From NCBI RefSeq assembly GCF_900157375.1, contig NZ_LT721901.1, positions 5,475,685-5,539,684 on the forward strand: 64,000 bases of DNA, in the 5' to 3' direction. Source of the DNA: Mycobacterium rhizamassiliense. Lineage in GTDB: Bacteria; Actinomycetota; Actinomycetes; Mycobacteriales; Mycobacteriaceae. The notes under the pieces are model-generated. The model saw only the letters and a list, made by a program, of their open reading frames with translations. It did not search any database and had not been told where the DNA came from. This document shows, in pieces, positions 51,018 to 60,704 of the stretch. The first letter of the stretch is position 1. Every line of letters begins with the position of its first letter. Both the position numbers and the translations under genes were made by a program.

Positions 51018-52213
51018 ACCGGCCACGTCAGCTGCAGGTCGGGGACGAAGCGCAGTGGGGGCCGGTAGCGCACCTCGTAGCCGGGGGCCAGCGTGTATTC
51101 CGGTATACGCCGGTGCCATTCGCGCAGCGCGATCCGCAGCTCGCGGCGCGCCAGGTGCGAGCCCAGGCAGCGGTGCGCGCCGCCGCCGAACGCCAAATGC
51201 CGGTTGCCGGCGCGGTCGAAGCGAACCGTGAGCGGGTCGTCGAACTCGGCGGGATCGAGGTTGGCCGCGCTGAGGTTGACCAGCACGTGATGCCCCGCGG
51301 CGACGACCTCGCCGCCCAGGTCGCTCTCCTCGCGGGCCCATCGCACCACCATCGGGACCGGGGTTTCCCAGCGCAGCAGCTCCTCGACCGCGTGCGGGAT
51401 CACAGCCTCGTCGGCGACGATTTCGCGGCGGCGGTCCGGGTGCTGGGCCAGGTAGGCCCAGAAACAGGTCAGCGAGTCGGTGACGGTGTCGAGCCCGGCC
51501 GTCAACAGGACGAAGCAGGTGCCGAGCGCCTCGTCCCGGGACAACGGCTCGTCTTTGTCGGGGCCCACGAGTTCCGACAGGACGTCGTCGCGCGGGCTGG
51601 CCTCGCGGTCGTCGAGGATCCGATCGAAATAGGCGTAGACCCGCTGCGCGGTCTCGCGCTGGATCGCGGTGCGCTCCTGCGGCGTCGACTCCGGCGTTCC
51701 CGGATGCAGCAGCCCGTCGCGCATGCCCACCAGCGTGTCGAGCTCCCCCCAGGGCAGGCCCATCAGGCCGAGGAACACCGCCGACGGGAAGAGTTCGGCG
51801 AATTCGGTTGTGAAATCGCATGATCCGCGGTCGGCGAACGCGTCGATGAAGCGGTTGGCCCGCTCGGCGATGTCGGCCTCCTGGGCTTCCATCCGGCGCG
51901 GCGAGAACATGGGGTCGAGCAGCCTGCGGTAGCGCCCGTGGTCGGGCGGGTCGACGCCGAGCGGGATCAGGGGCCGGGTATTGCCCTGCTCGACGAGGTC
52001 GGCCGAGGAAAACACCTCGGGCTTGCCGAGCGTTTCGGTGGTCAGTTCCCGGGAGGCGACCATGACGCTGCCGTTCAGGCCGACCACGAGCTGGGTGGCC
52101 AGCGCATGGTTGGTGGGGTGCGGGTCGGCCGCGGACAGCGTCGCGCCGCCGGCACCGTTGACGAAGTCAAACCTGGAGACCGGGGCGTCGGCCCTTTTGG
52201 TGTTGGTGCTCAA
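51014..52213 (-). CDS. Cytochrome P450
   Basis: A 399-residue soluble bacterial P450. I-helix AGLDTVTDSL (oxygen-binding), ExxR in VEELLRWETPVP, and the heme-binding loop FGGGAHRCLGSHLARREL with axial Cys. It hydroxylates an unknown substrate with electrons from ferredoxin. TTG 52213 has GGAGGAAAGCG upstream. It leads a four-gene operon, with a 17-bp operator about 70 bases upstream shared with the GntR promoter. Confidence 0.9.
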   Translation of the reverse strand: MSTNTKRADAPVSRFDFVNGAGGATLSAADPHPTNHALATQLVVGLNGSVMVASRELTTETLGKPEVFSSADLVEQGNTRPLIPLGVDPPDHGRYRRLLDPMFSPRRMEAQEADIAERANRFIDAFADRGSCDFTTEFAELFPSAVFLGLMGLPWGELDTLVGMRDGLLHPGTPESTPQERTAIQRETAQRVYAYFDRILDDREASPRDDVLSELVGPDKDEPLSRDEALGTCFVLLTAGLDTVTDSLTCFWAYLAQHPDRRREIVADEAVIPHAVEELLRWETPVPMVVRWAREESDLGGEVVAAGHHVLVNLSAANLDPAEFDDPLTVRFDRAGNRHLAFGGGAHRCLGSHLARRELRIALREWHRRIPEYTLAPGYEVRYRPPLRFVPDLQLTWPV

Positions 52214-52281
52214 TCGCTTTCCTCCGAAAAGGGTGCAGGCTCCGGCTCAAGGTACCCCACCCCGCGCGGAAACGTCCAGAT

Positions 52282-52298
52282 ATACCTCTAGAGGTTTA
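52282..52298. promoter_or_regulatory. GntR-type operator, copy 1 (P450 promoter)
   Basis: ATACCTCTAGAGGTTTA; the core ACCTCTAGAGGT is a perfect 12-base palindrome. It lies upstream of the P450 operon and overlaps the gntR stop codon. It matches copy 2 at 16 of 17 bases. Confidence 0.7.
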
Positions 52299-53021
52299 AC
52301 GGTGATGATTGAGATCGATCAGGGCATCCGCGCGCCCACCCAGCAGGGCTCGGCGCAACCGCCCCATGTGGGCGTTCCAATGCGCCTGCGCCCCTTCCCC
52401 GTCGCCGGCGTCGATGAGCTCGATCAGCTGCTCGTTCGCGCGAATGTTGCGGCGCCACGCGGTCTGCGGCTCCTGCCCCGTGCGCATCCGCACATCGGCA
52501 ACGGCCCGGGTGATGACTTCGTTGAGCATCTCGCTGATGATGATCAGCGTCTGATTGCCCGCCAAATGGACGATGTCGCTGTGAAATTTGACCATGGCGT
52601 TGGTGCACGCCAGCGGGTCGTGCACGGTGCGCTTCTGCTCGACGATCACCTGGCGCAGCTGCGCCACGGCGCGCTGGCGCTGGCGCGAGGTGGCGATCAT
52701 CCTCGCTGCGGCCGGCTCGATCACCGCGCTGGCCTCGAACACGTCGGCCAGCGCGACGCTGCGGGACTGCAGCACCAGCGCCGCCGCGCGCGCGGTCGTG
52801 CGCTGGTCGGGGCGGTGGACGATGACCCCGCCGAGTGCGCCGCGCACCACCGAGATCAGGCCCTCGGCCTCGAGTATGCGCAGCGCTTCGCGCAATGACG
52901 GGCGCGAGACGTCGAACCGCTCGATCAGGTCGGCCTCGGTCCCCAGCAGGTCGCCTTCGTCGAGGTCCCCGGTGATGATCAGCGCGCGCAGCTCGTCGGC
53001 GATCTGTTTGGGCTTGGCCAC
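52296..53021 (-). CDS. GntR/FadR-family regulator
   Basis: A 241-residue regulator: N-terminal winged helix LLGTEADLIERFDVSRPSLREALRILEAEGLI, then an all-helical FCD effector domain (AAARMIATSRQRQRAVAQL, MVKFHSDIVHLAGNQTLII). FadR-type proteins respond to acids or acyl-CoAs. GTG 53021 has AGAGGAG upstream. It is divergent from a mycofactocin-type SDR, with an operator between them. Confidence 0.88.
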   Translation of the reverse strand: MAKPKQIADELRALIITGDLDEGDLLGTEADLIERFDVSRPSLREALRILEAEGLISVVRGALGGVIVHRPDQRTTARAAALVLQSRSVALADVFEASAVIEPAAARMIATSRQRQRAVAQLRQVIVEQKRTVHDPLACTNAMVKFHSDIVHLAGNQTLIIISEMLNEVITRAVADVRMRTGQEPQTAWRRNIRANEQLIELIDAGDGEGAQAHWNAHMGRLRRALLGGRADALIDLNHHR

Positions 53022-53058
53022 ATCACTCCTCTGTCCGCCGTCCACTGCTTTACAAAAG

Positions 53059-53075
53059 ATACATCTAGAGGTTTA
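53059..53075. promoter_or_regulatory. GntR-type operator, copy 2 (gntR/SDR divergent promoter)
   Basis: ATACATCTAGAGGTTTA, identical to the copy at 52282-52298 except at one base. It lies between gntR (minus) and the SDR at 53104 (plus). Confidence 0.7.
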
Positions 53076-53103
53076 GATTGCGCGAAACAACCCGACGGAG
53101 AAC

Positions 53104-53973
53104 ATGAGCAATCGTCTGAGCGGCAAGGTCGCCTTCATCACCGGCGCGGGGCGAGGCCAGGGCCGCGCGCACGCGGTCCAGATGGCAACCGAGGGTGCCG
53201 ACATCGTCTGCATCGACATCTGCGAGCAGATCGAGTCCAACAACTACCCCCTCTCGACGATCGAAGATCTGGAGACTACCTCCAAACTCGTCGAGAACCT
53301 CGGCCGGCGTTGCATCGCGGTCAAGGCGGATGTGCGGGAGCGCGATCAGCTGCGAAAGGCATTGGAGGAAGGTGTCTCCGAGCTCTCCCGGCTGGACATC
53401 GTCGTCGCCAACGCCGGCATCCTGCCGATGGCGATGGGCGACCCGCTGCCGTCGGATTTCGTCGACGCGACCGACGTCGACCTGCTCGGCGTGCTGAACA
53501 CCGTCGCGGTGTCGCTGCCCCACCTGGCCGACGGCGGGTCCATCATCGTGACCGGATCGACGGCAGGCATGATGCCGGCTACTACGACCAATCCGCTGAT
53601 GGGACCCGGCGGCGCCGGCTATGCGTGGGCCAAGAACACCCTGATCGGATACGTCGAGCAGATGGCATTGCACCTGGCGCCCAAGATGATTCGGGTGAAC
53701 GCCATTCATCCCACGAACTGCAACACGCATCTGCTGCACAACGATGCGCTCTACGCGGTGTTTCGCCCCGACATGCGGACGCAAAAGCCGACCCGCGCCG
53801 ATGTGGAGCCCGCCTTTACCCACTTCCAGGCGATGCCGATCCCCTACATCGAGCCCGAGGACATCGCCAACCTCGCCGTCTTCCTCGCCAGCGACGAGTC
53901 GCGCTACGTCACCGGGCAACAGATCCGGGTGGACGCGGGCGCTCTGCTGAAGTTTCCGGACGGCCCGGCGTGA
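53104..53973 (+). CDS. Mycofactocin-coupled SDR family oxidoreductase
   Basis: A 289-residue SDR. The cofactor motif AFITGAGRGQGRAHAVQMA, the insert around CIDICEQIESNNYPLSTIEDL, and HPTNCNTHLLHND are characteristic of mycofactocin-dependent SDRs, in which NAD stays bound and electrons go to mycofactocin. The catalytic Tyr and Lys are in GYAWAKNTL. GACGGAG lies before ATG. The stop overlaps the next start. Confidence 0.87.
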   Translation: MSNRLSGKVAFITGAGRGQGRAHAVQMATEGADIVCIDICEQIESNNYPLSTIEDLETTSKLVENLGRRCIAVKADVRERDQLRKALEEGVSELSRLDIVVANAGILPMAMGDPLPSDFVDATDVDLLGVLNTVAVSLPHLADGGSIIVTGSTAGMMPATTTNPLMGPGGAGYAWAKNTLIGYVEQMALHLAPKMIRVNAIHPTNCNTHLLHNDALYAVFRPDMRTQKPTRADVEPAFTHFQAMPIPYIEPEDIANLAVFLASDESRYVTGQQIRVDAGALLKFPDGPA

Positions 53974-55019
53974 CGGCCCGCGTGATCCAGTGGGCGACCG
54001 GCCCGGTGGGCTCGGCGCAGCTGCGCGAAATCATCGACAACCCCGACCTCGAACTGGCCGGCGTGTTCGCCTACGGCCCAGCCAAAGTCGGGGCCGATGC
54101 CGGCACGCTGGTCGACCGGCCGCCGACCGGCGTCACCGTCACCGGCGACAGGTCGCAGATCCTGGCGCTCGACGCCGACGTGGTCCTGCACGCCGCCTCG
54201 AAGGCCGTGCGCGACAACACCAACACCGACGACATCGTCGACCTGCTGGCCAGCGGCAAAAGCGTGATCACCACCACCAGCTACAGCCACCTGCCCACCT
54301 ACGGCCCCGACGTACAGCGGCGAATCCTGGACGCGTGCAAGCAATCGGGAGCGCGGTTTCACGCCGCCGGCGAGCATCCCGGGTTCATGTTCGAGCGGCT
54401 GGCCGCCACCCTCACCGGGCTCTCGCAGCGGGTGGACCGGATCACCATCTCGGAGTTCGTCGACTGCTCGGCGGTGACGGAAAAGGGCATGCTCGTCGAC
54501 CTGATGGGTATGGGCAAGGACCCCGCGGAGATCACCGTGGACGCGCCGATGTTCCGCGCGGTCTCGATACAGTACGAGCAGGCCCTGACGTCGACCGCCG
54601 ACATCCTGCACCTGGAGATCGACGAGGTCCACCCGAGCATCGAAACCGCCACCGCCGACCACGACGTGCCGGTCGCGTTCGGCGTCCTGGCTGCCGGTAC
54701 CGTTGTCGCCCAGAAGCTTTCGTGGACGGCCTACCGCCGCGGCGCCCCGGTGCTAATCGCCGAGGAATACTGGACCGTCACCCGCGACGTCGTCGACTGG
54801 CCAGACCTCCCCGACGAGCTGTTCCTGGTGCGCGTCCGGGTCGACGGGGCACCGCCGATGCGGCTGGACCTCAACATCGACAACACCCCGGCCGAGGGCG
54901 GCACGCCCGGCGGCATACTCGCGGTCGCCATGAGCGCGGTGCGGGCCATTCCCTATGTGCTGCAGGCGCCCCCGGGCGTCGTCACCGCGCCGGTGTTCGG
55001 CGCCTACCGCTGGCGCTAG
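53970..55019 (+). CDS. Dihydrodipicolinate reductase-like oxidoreductase (paralogue)
   Basis: A 349-residue Rossmann-fold protein paralogous to 49965-51017: VTARVIQWATGPVGSAQLREI, VVLHAASKAVRDNTNTDD, and AAGEHPGFMFERLAATLTGL. GTG overlaps the SDR stop (GTGA), so both are made from one message under the GntR operator. The substrate is unknown. Confidence 0.82.
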   Translation: MTARVIQWATGPVGSAQLREIIDNPDLELAGVFAYGPAKVGADAGTLVDRPPTGVTVTGDRSQILALDADVVLHAASKAVRDNTNTDDIVDLLASGKSVITTTSYSHLPTYGPDVQRRILDACKQSGARFHAAGEHPGFMFERLAATLTGLSQRVDRITISEFVDCSAVTEKGMLVDLMGMGKDPAEITVDAPMFRAVSIQYEQALTSTADILHLEIDEVHPSIETATADHDVPVAFGVLAAGTVVAQKLSWTAYRRGAPVLIAEEYWTVTRDVVDWPDLPDELFLVRVRVDGAPPMRLDLNIDNTPAEGGTPGGILAVAMSAVRAIPYVLQAPPGVVTAPVFGAYRWR

Positions 55020-55044
55020 CACCTTTGAGTGTGCGCTGCGGGTT

Positions 55045-55090
55045 TTGAGTGTGCGCTGGCGGCGGGGTTTATCGGCGTGTCGTCGCCCTG
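55045..55090 (+). repeat. 46-bp dispersed intergenic repeat, copy 2
   Basis: It matches 11299-11344 (opposite orientation) at about 43 of 46 positions. Just upstream the first 14 bases, TTGAGTGTGCGCTG, also occur at 55025-55038, giving a 20-base-phased duplication. It is located in a convergent intergenic gap and is non-coding. Confidence 0.75.
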
Positions 55091-55148
55091 AGCGCACTGC
55101 GAAAGCCAAAGCCGCACGGCGGAAGCCACAGCCGCACCACGAAAGCCG

Positions 55149-55901
55149 CTAGTCGACCCGGGTGGCGTGCACTTCCCAGAACGGGGCATGCACCCGGCCG
55201 TCGACCAGCCAGGGTTCCATCGAGCGGAATCGCTTCAGCATGTCCTTCACCCGGTCAGCCATGTCGGGATTGCGCGCCGCCATCATCTCGATCTGCTCGG
55301 CGCTGATGTTGACCTGGTAGGTGGTCGTGCCCAGGTAGGTGATCTCCCAGCCGCCGGCCGGGAGCACATCACGAAAGTCCTTCTCGGACAACGACCGCAT
55401 CATCGTGAAGCCGTTGACGTCGTGGGCGCCGAACTCGAACATGTACAGCCGTGCCCCGGGCTTGGTGGCGCGGTGCAGGGCCCGCGCGTACGCCTGCGCA
55501 AGCTCGGGCTCGCTGCTGAAGGTGTGGTAGAAAGCGCAGTCGACGACGGTGTCGAACCGGTTCTCCAGACCCTCCAGCTTGATGGCGTCGGCTAACTCGA
55601 AATTGACTGATACGCCGGCCTTTTCGGCATTCTCGCGGGCCCGGTCCAACGCGGTTGCCGACCCGTCGATGCCGGTCGCCGCGTAGCCTGCCGACGCGTA
55701 GTAGATCGCGTGGTGACCGGGGCCGGTGCCCGGGTCGAGCACCTCGCCCTTGATCGCGCCGAGCGCGACCAGCTGCTGGACCACCGGCTGCGGGCCGCCG
55801 ATGTCCCAGGGCGTGGCGGCGGGCAGGCCGTGCGAGGTCCGCTCGTCGCGGTACATCTGATCGAAGCGGGTGGGATCGTTGGGATCGAATTCGGTTGTCA
55901 C
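55149..55901 (-). CDS. SAM-dependent methyltransferase, Rv2675c-like
   Basis: A 250-residue class I methyltransferase: motif I VLDPGTGPGHHAIYYAS, acidic residue in ATGIDGSATAL, FDTVVDCAFYHTF, and PGARLYMFEFG. GTG 55901 overlaps the ChdC stop (GTGA). Conserved linkage to the heme genes suggests a role in tetrapyrrole or redox physiology, but the acceptor is unknown. Confidence 0.83.
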   Translation of the reverse strand: MTTEFDPNDPTRFDQMYRDERTSHGLPAATPWDIGGPQPVVQQLVALGAIKGEVLDPGTGPGHHAIYYASAGYAATGIDGSATALDRARENAEKAGVSVNFELADAIKLEGLENRFDTVVDCAFYHTFSSEPELAQAYARALHRATKPGARLYMFEFGAHDVNGFTMMRSLSEKDFRDVLPAGGWEITYLGTTTYQVNISAEQIEMMAARNPDMADRVKDMLKRFRSMEPWLVDGRVHAPFWEVHATRVD

Positions 55902-56593
55902 GGCAGGGAATTGACCAGCTGCTCGACTGCCACCCGCGGCCCGGTGAAGAACGGCGTCTCCTCGCGGGTGTGCCTGCGGGCATCGGTGGCGCGCAGCTCG
56001 CGCATCAGGTCGACGATGCGGTGCAGCTCGGGCGCCTCGAAGGCCAGGATCCACTCGTAGTCGCCGAGTGCGAACGCCGGCACCGTGTTGGCGCGCACGT
56101 CCTTGAACTCGCGGGCCGCCATGCCGTGCTCGGCGAGCATGCGGCGGCGTTCCTCGTCGGGCAGCAGGTACCACTCGTAGGACCGCACGAACGGATACAC
56201 GCAGATGTAGTTGCCGGCTTCCTCGCCGGCCAGGAACGCCGGGATGTGGCTCTTGTTGAACTCCGCCGGGCGGTGCAGCGCGACGCTGCTCCACACCGGC
56301 GCGCTCACCTGGCCCAGGGTGGTGGTGCGGCGGAAGTCGGCGTAGGTGGCCTGCAACGCCTCGACGCGCTCGGCGTGCGTCCAGATCATGAAGTCGGCGT
56401 CGGCCCGCAGGCCCGCGACGTCGTACAGGCCGCGCAACACGACGCCGCCTTCTTCCTGCTGCTTGAAAAACCGGGCCGTTTCGTCGATGACGGCGTCACG
56501 CTGTTCACCCAATTCGCCGGGCTCCACCGAAAACACCGAAAACATCAGGTAGCGGATCGTCGAGTTCAGGGCGTCAAAGTCGATCTTGGCCAT
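55898..56593 (-). CDS. chdC: Coproheme decarboxylase (ChdC/HemQ)
   Basis: A 231-residue chlorite-dismutase-fold enzyme (Rv2676c) performing two oxidative decarboxylations of coproheme III to heme b. Landmarks: RYLMFSVFSV, DADFMIWTHAERVEAL, YICVYPFVRSYEWYLLP (with the Tyr used as radical) and EFNKSHIPAFLAGE. It lies between cgoX and the methyltransferase gene in the coproporphyrin-dependent heme operon. Confidence 0.92.
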   Translation of the reverse strand: MAKIDFDALNSTIRYLMFSVFSVEPGELGEQRDAVIDETARFFKQQEEGGVVLRGLYDVAGLRADADFMIWTHAERVEALQATYADFRRTTTLGQVSAPVWSSVALHRPAEFNKSHIPAFLAGEEAGNYICVYPFVRSYEWYLLPDEERRRMLAEHGMAAREFKDVRANTVPAFALGDYEWILAFEAPELHRIVDLMRELRATDARRHTREETPFFTGPRVAVEQLVNSLP

Positions 56594-56598
56594 GGGAC

Positions 56599-57984
56599 CT
56601 ATCGTGCCACTTCCGCGTCTGAGTCCTCGGTGGCCCTGATCACACGCTCGGCGGCGCGGCCGGCCGCCCCGATGCACGCCGGGACGCCGATCCCGTCCAG
56701 GTAACTGCCGGCCACGGCCAGCGTCGGCGGCAGGCCGTCGCGGATCTCGGCCACCAGGGCGGCGTGGCCCGGCCCGTACTGCGGCATCGCGTCGATCCAG
56801 CGCCGCACGCGGGCGTCGACGGGGTCGATGCCCAGCCCGAACACGGCCCTCAGGTCTTCGGCCGCCCACGCCAGCAGCTGCTCGTCGGTGGCGGTGGCGG
56901 CCAGGTCGTCGCCGAACCGCCCGAACGACAGCCGCAGGTACTGCACCCCCGATTCCGGGCCGGGCACACCCCATTTGCGCGACGACAGGGTGATCGCCTT
57001 GGCGTGCAACGGCTCGCCGGTGGCCACCAGCACACCCGAGCACTCCGGGAAGGCGGTGTCGCCCGGGACCGCGAGCGCCAACACGACCGCCGATGCGCTG
57101 GTGACCCGGGCCGCCGCCGCGCCGCTGTCCGGGGCCACCGCGGAAATCAACGGGGCCAGCCGCGGGGCCGGAATCGCCAGGATCACCGCGTCGGCGCTCC
57201 ACTGCGTCCCGGCGTCGTCGCGCAGCGTCCAGCCGCGCCCGGCCGGCTCGAGCGATTGCACCGCGGCGCGCACCCACTTCGGCCGGCCGCGCTCGACGAG
57301 CGCGTCGATCAGCACCTGGTAGCCGCCGTCGAGCGCACCGAACACCGGCGCGCCGATGGCCGGCGGCAAGCCCACGCGGACCGCCTCGGTCAGGCTGGCC
57401 GCGCCGCGATCGAGGGCCGCCGCCACGCTGGGGGCCGCCGCGCGCAGCCCGATCGTCGCCGCCGAGCCCGCGTACACCCCGCTGAGCAGCGGGTCCACCG
57501 ACCGGGCCACCGCCTGCTCCCCGAACCGGTCACCGACCAGCTCGGCCACCGCGGGGTCGCTGCCCGGCGACCAGCTCAGCGCGCGGGTGGGTTCGGCGTC
57601 GATCCGCGCGATCGTCGCCTCGTCGACCAGGCCGGCCAGCGACGCCGCCGACGACGGGATCCCGACGACGGTGTTCGACGGCAGCGGGTGCAGCTCCTGC
57701 CCGCTGTAGATCAACGGGCGGGCACCGGTGGTACTCAGTTGGCGCTCCGCCAGGCCCAATTCGGCCAGCAGCGCCGGCATCTCGGGGCGCCGCCGCACGA
57801 ACGCCTCGGCACCCAGGTCCATCGGCCGGCCGGCCACCGGCTCGGTGCGCAGGATCCCGCCGAGCTTCTCGCCCGGCTCGAACAGCGTGATGCTCGCGTC
57901 GTCGCCGACCGCCTGGCGCAGCCGGTAGGCCGCCGTCAGTCCCGAAATGCCGCCGCCCACAACACAATACGAGCGCGGACTCAT
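56599..57984 (-). CDS. hemY: Coproporphyrinogen III oxidase (CgoX, HemY)
   Basis: A 461-residue FAD enzyme (Rv2677c). The dinucleotide-binding motif is CVVGGGISGLTAAYRL, followed by GEKLGGILRT and DLGAEAFVRRRPE. C-terminal VAGSYLDGIGVPACIGAA completes the FAD fold. In actinobacteria this protein oxidises coproporphyrinogen III to coproporphyrin III. ATG overlaps the hemE stop (ATGA). Confidence 0.92.
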   Translation of the reverse strand: MSPRSYCVVGGGISGLTAAYRLRQAVGDDASITLFEPGEKLGGILRTEPVAGRPMDLGAEAFVRRRPEMPALLAELGLAERQLSTTGARPLIYSGQELHPLPSNTVVGIPSSAASLAGLVDEATIARIDAEPTRALSWSPGSDPAVAELVGDRFGEQAVARSVDPLLSGVYAGSAATIGLRAAAPSVAAALDRGAASLTEAVRVGLPPAIGAPVFGALDGGYQVLIDALVERGRPKWVRAAVQSLEPAGRGWTLRDDAGTQWSADAVILAIPAPRLAPLISAVAPDSGAAAARVTSASAVVLALAVPGDTAFPECSGVLVATGEPLHAKAITLSSRKWGVPGPESGVQYLRLSFGRFGDDLAATATDEQLLAWAAEDLRAVFGLGIDPVDARVRRWIDAMPQYGPGHAALVAEIRDGLPPTLAVAGSYLDGIGVPACIGAAGRAAERVIRATEDSDAEVAR

Positions 57985-59042
57985 AGTGAGTGGACCAGCG
58001 ACACCAGGTCGGTCAGCACGCCGGGGTCGGTCTCGGGCAGCACCCCATGGCCCAGGTTGAAGACGTGGCCGGACGCGCCGGCGTCCACCGCGCGGCGCCC
58101 GTCGTCGACGACCGCGCGTGCGGCGCGTTCCACCGCCGGCCAGCCCGCCAGCAGCACCACCGGGTCGAGGTTGCCCTGCAGCGCCCTGCCGGACCCCACC
58201 CGGGCTGCCGCGTCGGTCAGCGAGGTTCGCCAATCCACCCCGACGACCGTCGCGCCCGCCTCGCCCATCGCGCCCAGCAGCTCGGCCGTCCCAACCCCGA
58301 AGTGCGTCATGGGGATGCCGTATTCGGCCAGGCTGGCGAACACCCGCGCGCTGTGCGGCAATACGTATTGGCGGTAATCGGCCAGCGACAGCGTCCCGGC
58401 CCACGAGTCGAATACCTGGATCGCGTCGACCCCGGCGTCGATCTGGCCGCGCAGGAACGCCACGGTCAGGTCGGCCAGCTTGGACATCAGCGCGTGCCAG
58501 CTCGCCGGTTCAGCCAGCATCATCGCCTTGGTGCGGGCGTGATTACGGCTGGGGCCGCCCTCGACGAGATACGAGGCCAGGGTGAAAGGAGCACCCGCGA
58601 AACCGATCAGCGGCACCTCGCCCAGCGCGTCGACCAGGAGCTTGACCGCCTCGCAGACCGGCTGAATGGCTTGCGCTTCAAGGGGTTTCATCGCGTCAAT
58701 GTCGGCGTCGGTGCGTATCGGGTGCGCGATCACCGGTCCGACGTCCGGGACGATGTCCAAATCGATCCCGGCCGCGCGCAGCGGCACCACGATGTCGGAG
58801 AACAGAATCGCGGCGTCGACGTCGTGGCGGCGGATCGGTTGCAGGGTGATCTCGCAGACCATCTCGGGCTCGAAGCACGCCGCCAGCATGGCGTGGTTTT
58901 GACGCAGCGCCCGGTATTCGGGCAGCGAGCGGCCGGCCTGCCGCATGAACCACACCGGCACCCGGCCGGGTTTGCGGCCGGTGAGTGCGGCCAGGTACGG
59001 CGACTCCGGAAGTTCGCGGTGCGTGTGCGCAGGGGTGTTCAT
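57981..59042 (-). CDS. hemE: Uroporphyrinogen decarboxylase
   Basis: A 353-residue enzyme (Rv2678c) converting uroporphyrinogen III to coproporphyrinogen III. Signatures: PVWFMRQAGRSLPEYR near the N-terminus, AILFSDIVVPLRAAGIDLDIV, GFAGAPFTLASYL and VDWRTSL with FNLGHGVLPETDP near the end. ATG 59042 (after an in-frame TTG at 59051) is favoured. It leads the hemE-cgoX-chdC-methyltransferase operon and diverges from echA15. Confidence 0.95.
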   Translation of the reverse strand: MNTPAHTHRELPESPYLAALTGRKPGRVPVWFMRQAGRSLPEYRALRQNHAMLAACFEPEMVCEITLQPIRRHDVDAAILFSDIVVPLRAAGIDLDIVPDVGPVIAHPIRTDADIDAMKPLEAQAIQPVCEAVKLLVDALGEVPLIGFAGAPFTLASYLVEGGPSRNHARTKAMMLAEPASWHALMSKLADLTVAFLRGQIDAGVDAIQVFDSWAGTLSLADYRQYVLPHSARVFASLAEYGIPMTHFGVGTAELLGAMGEAGATVVGVDWRTSLTDAAARVGSGRALQGNLDPVVLLAGWPAVERAARAVVDDGRRAVDAGASGHVFNLGHGVLPETDPGVLTDLVSLVHSL

Positions 59043-59112
59043 CAGCCTCAATGCTGCCACGGAGCGCGCAGGCCGGGCGCCGTGCCCGAAGCCGCTGCGT
59101 AACATCGACCAC

Positions 59113-59946
<834 letters not shown>

Positions 59947-60121
59947 CCAGCGCAAACGCGCGATTGTGGAGATCGTGAAGAGCCTTGGTAACGGCTTGGT
60001 CGCGACGGGTTTGGAAACCGGCGCGCCTGTCGCGGGGTGTTGGCCGATGGGTCTAGCGTCGGACGCTGTGACCCGCGCCTACGACGATGAGGAGCGGGAG
60101 CGACGAATAGGAGTGGCCGCA

Positions 60122-60703
60122 GTGACTTCAGCTGAACCGGCCCCATTCCGCGAGGCGGTCGCGGCCATGAACGCCGTCAGCGCCCGGCCCGAGATCGAGC
60201 TGGGCCCCATCCGCCCGCCGCAGCGCCTGGCGCCCTTCAGCTACGCGCTGGGCGCCGAGGTCAAGCATCCCGACCTCGAGATCGTTCCCGAGCGCTCCGA
60301 GGGCGACGCCTTCGGCCGGCTGATCCTGTTGTACGACCCCGAGGGCGCCGACGCCTGGGACGGCACCATCCGCCTGGTCGCCTACATCCAGGCCGACCTG
60401 GACTCCAGCGAGGCCGTCGACCCGCTGCTACCGGAAGTGGCGTGGAGCTGGCTGGTCGACGCGCTCGAGTCGCGCACCGACCAGCTCACCGCGCTGGGCG
60501 GCACCGTCACGGCCACCACGTCGGTGCGCTACGGCGACATCTCCGGACCGCCGCGCGCACACCAGCTCGAGCTACGGGCCTCCTGGACCGCGACGACCCC
60601 CGAGGTCGGCGTCCACGTCGAGGCGTTCTGCGAAGTGCTGGAGCACGCCTCCGGCCTGCCGCCGGTCGGGGTCACTGACCTGGGCTCGCGGTCACGCGCC
60701 TGA
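60122..60703 (+). CDS. DUF3000 protein, Rv2680-like
   Basis: About 193 residues from GTG 60122, which has AGGAG 8 bases upstream; GTG 60068 would give 211 residues, nearer the length I recall for Rv2680. DUF3000 signature: FREAVAAMNAVSARPEIELGPIRPP, FSYALGAEVKHPDLE, and AWSWLVDALE. Function is unknown; conserved across actinobacteria beside RNase D. Confidence 0.8.
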   Translation: MTSAEPAPFREAVAAMNAVSARPEIELGPIRPPQRLAPFSYALGAEVKHPDLEIVPERSEGDAFGRLILLYDPEGADAWDGTIRLVAYIQADLDSSEAVDPLLPEVAWSWLVDALESRTDQLTALGGTVTATTSVRYGDISGPPRAHQLELRASWTATTPEVGVHVEAFCEVLEHASGLPPVGVTDLGSRSRA

Positions 60704-60704
60704 T

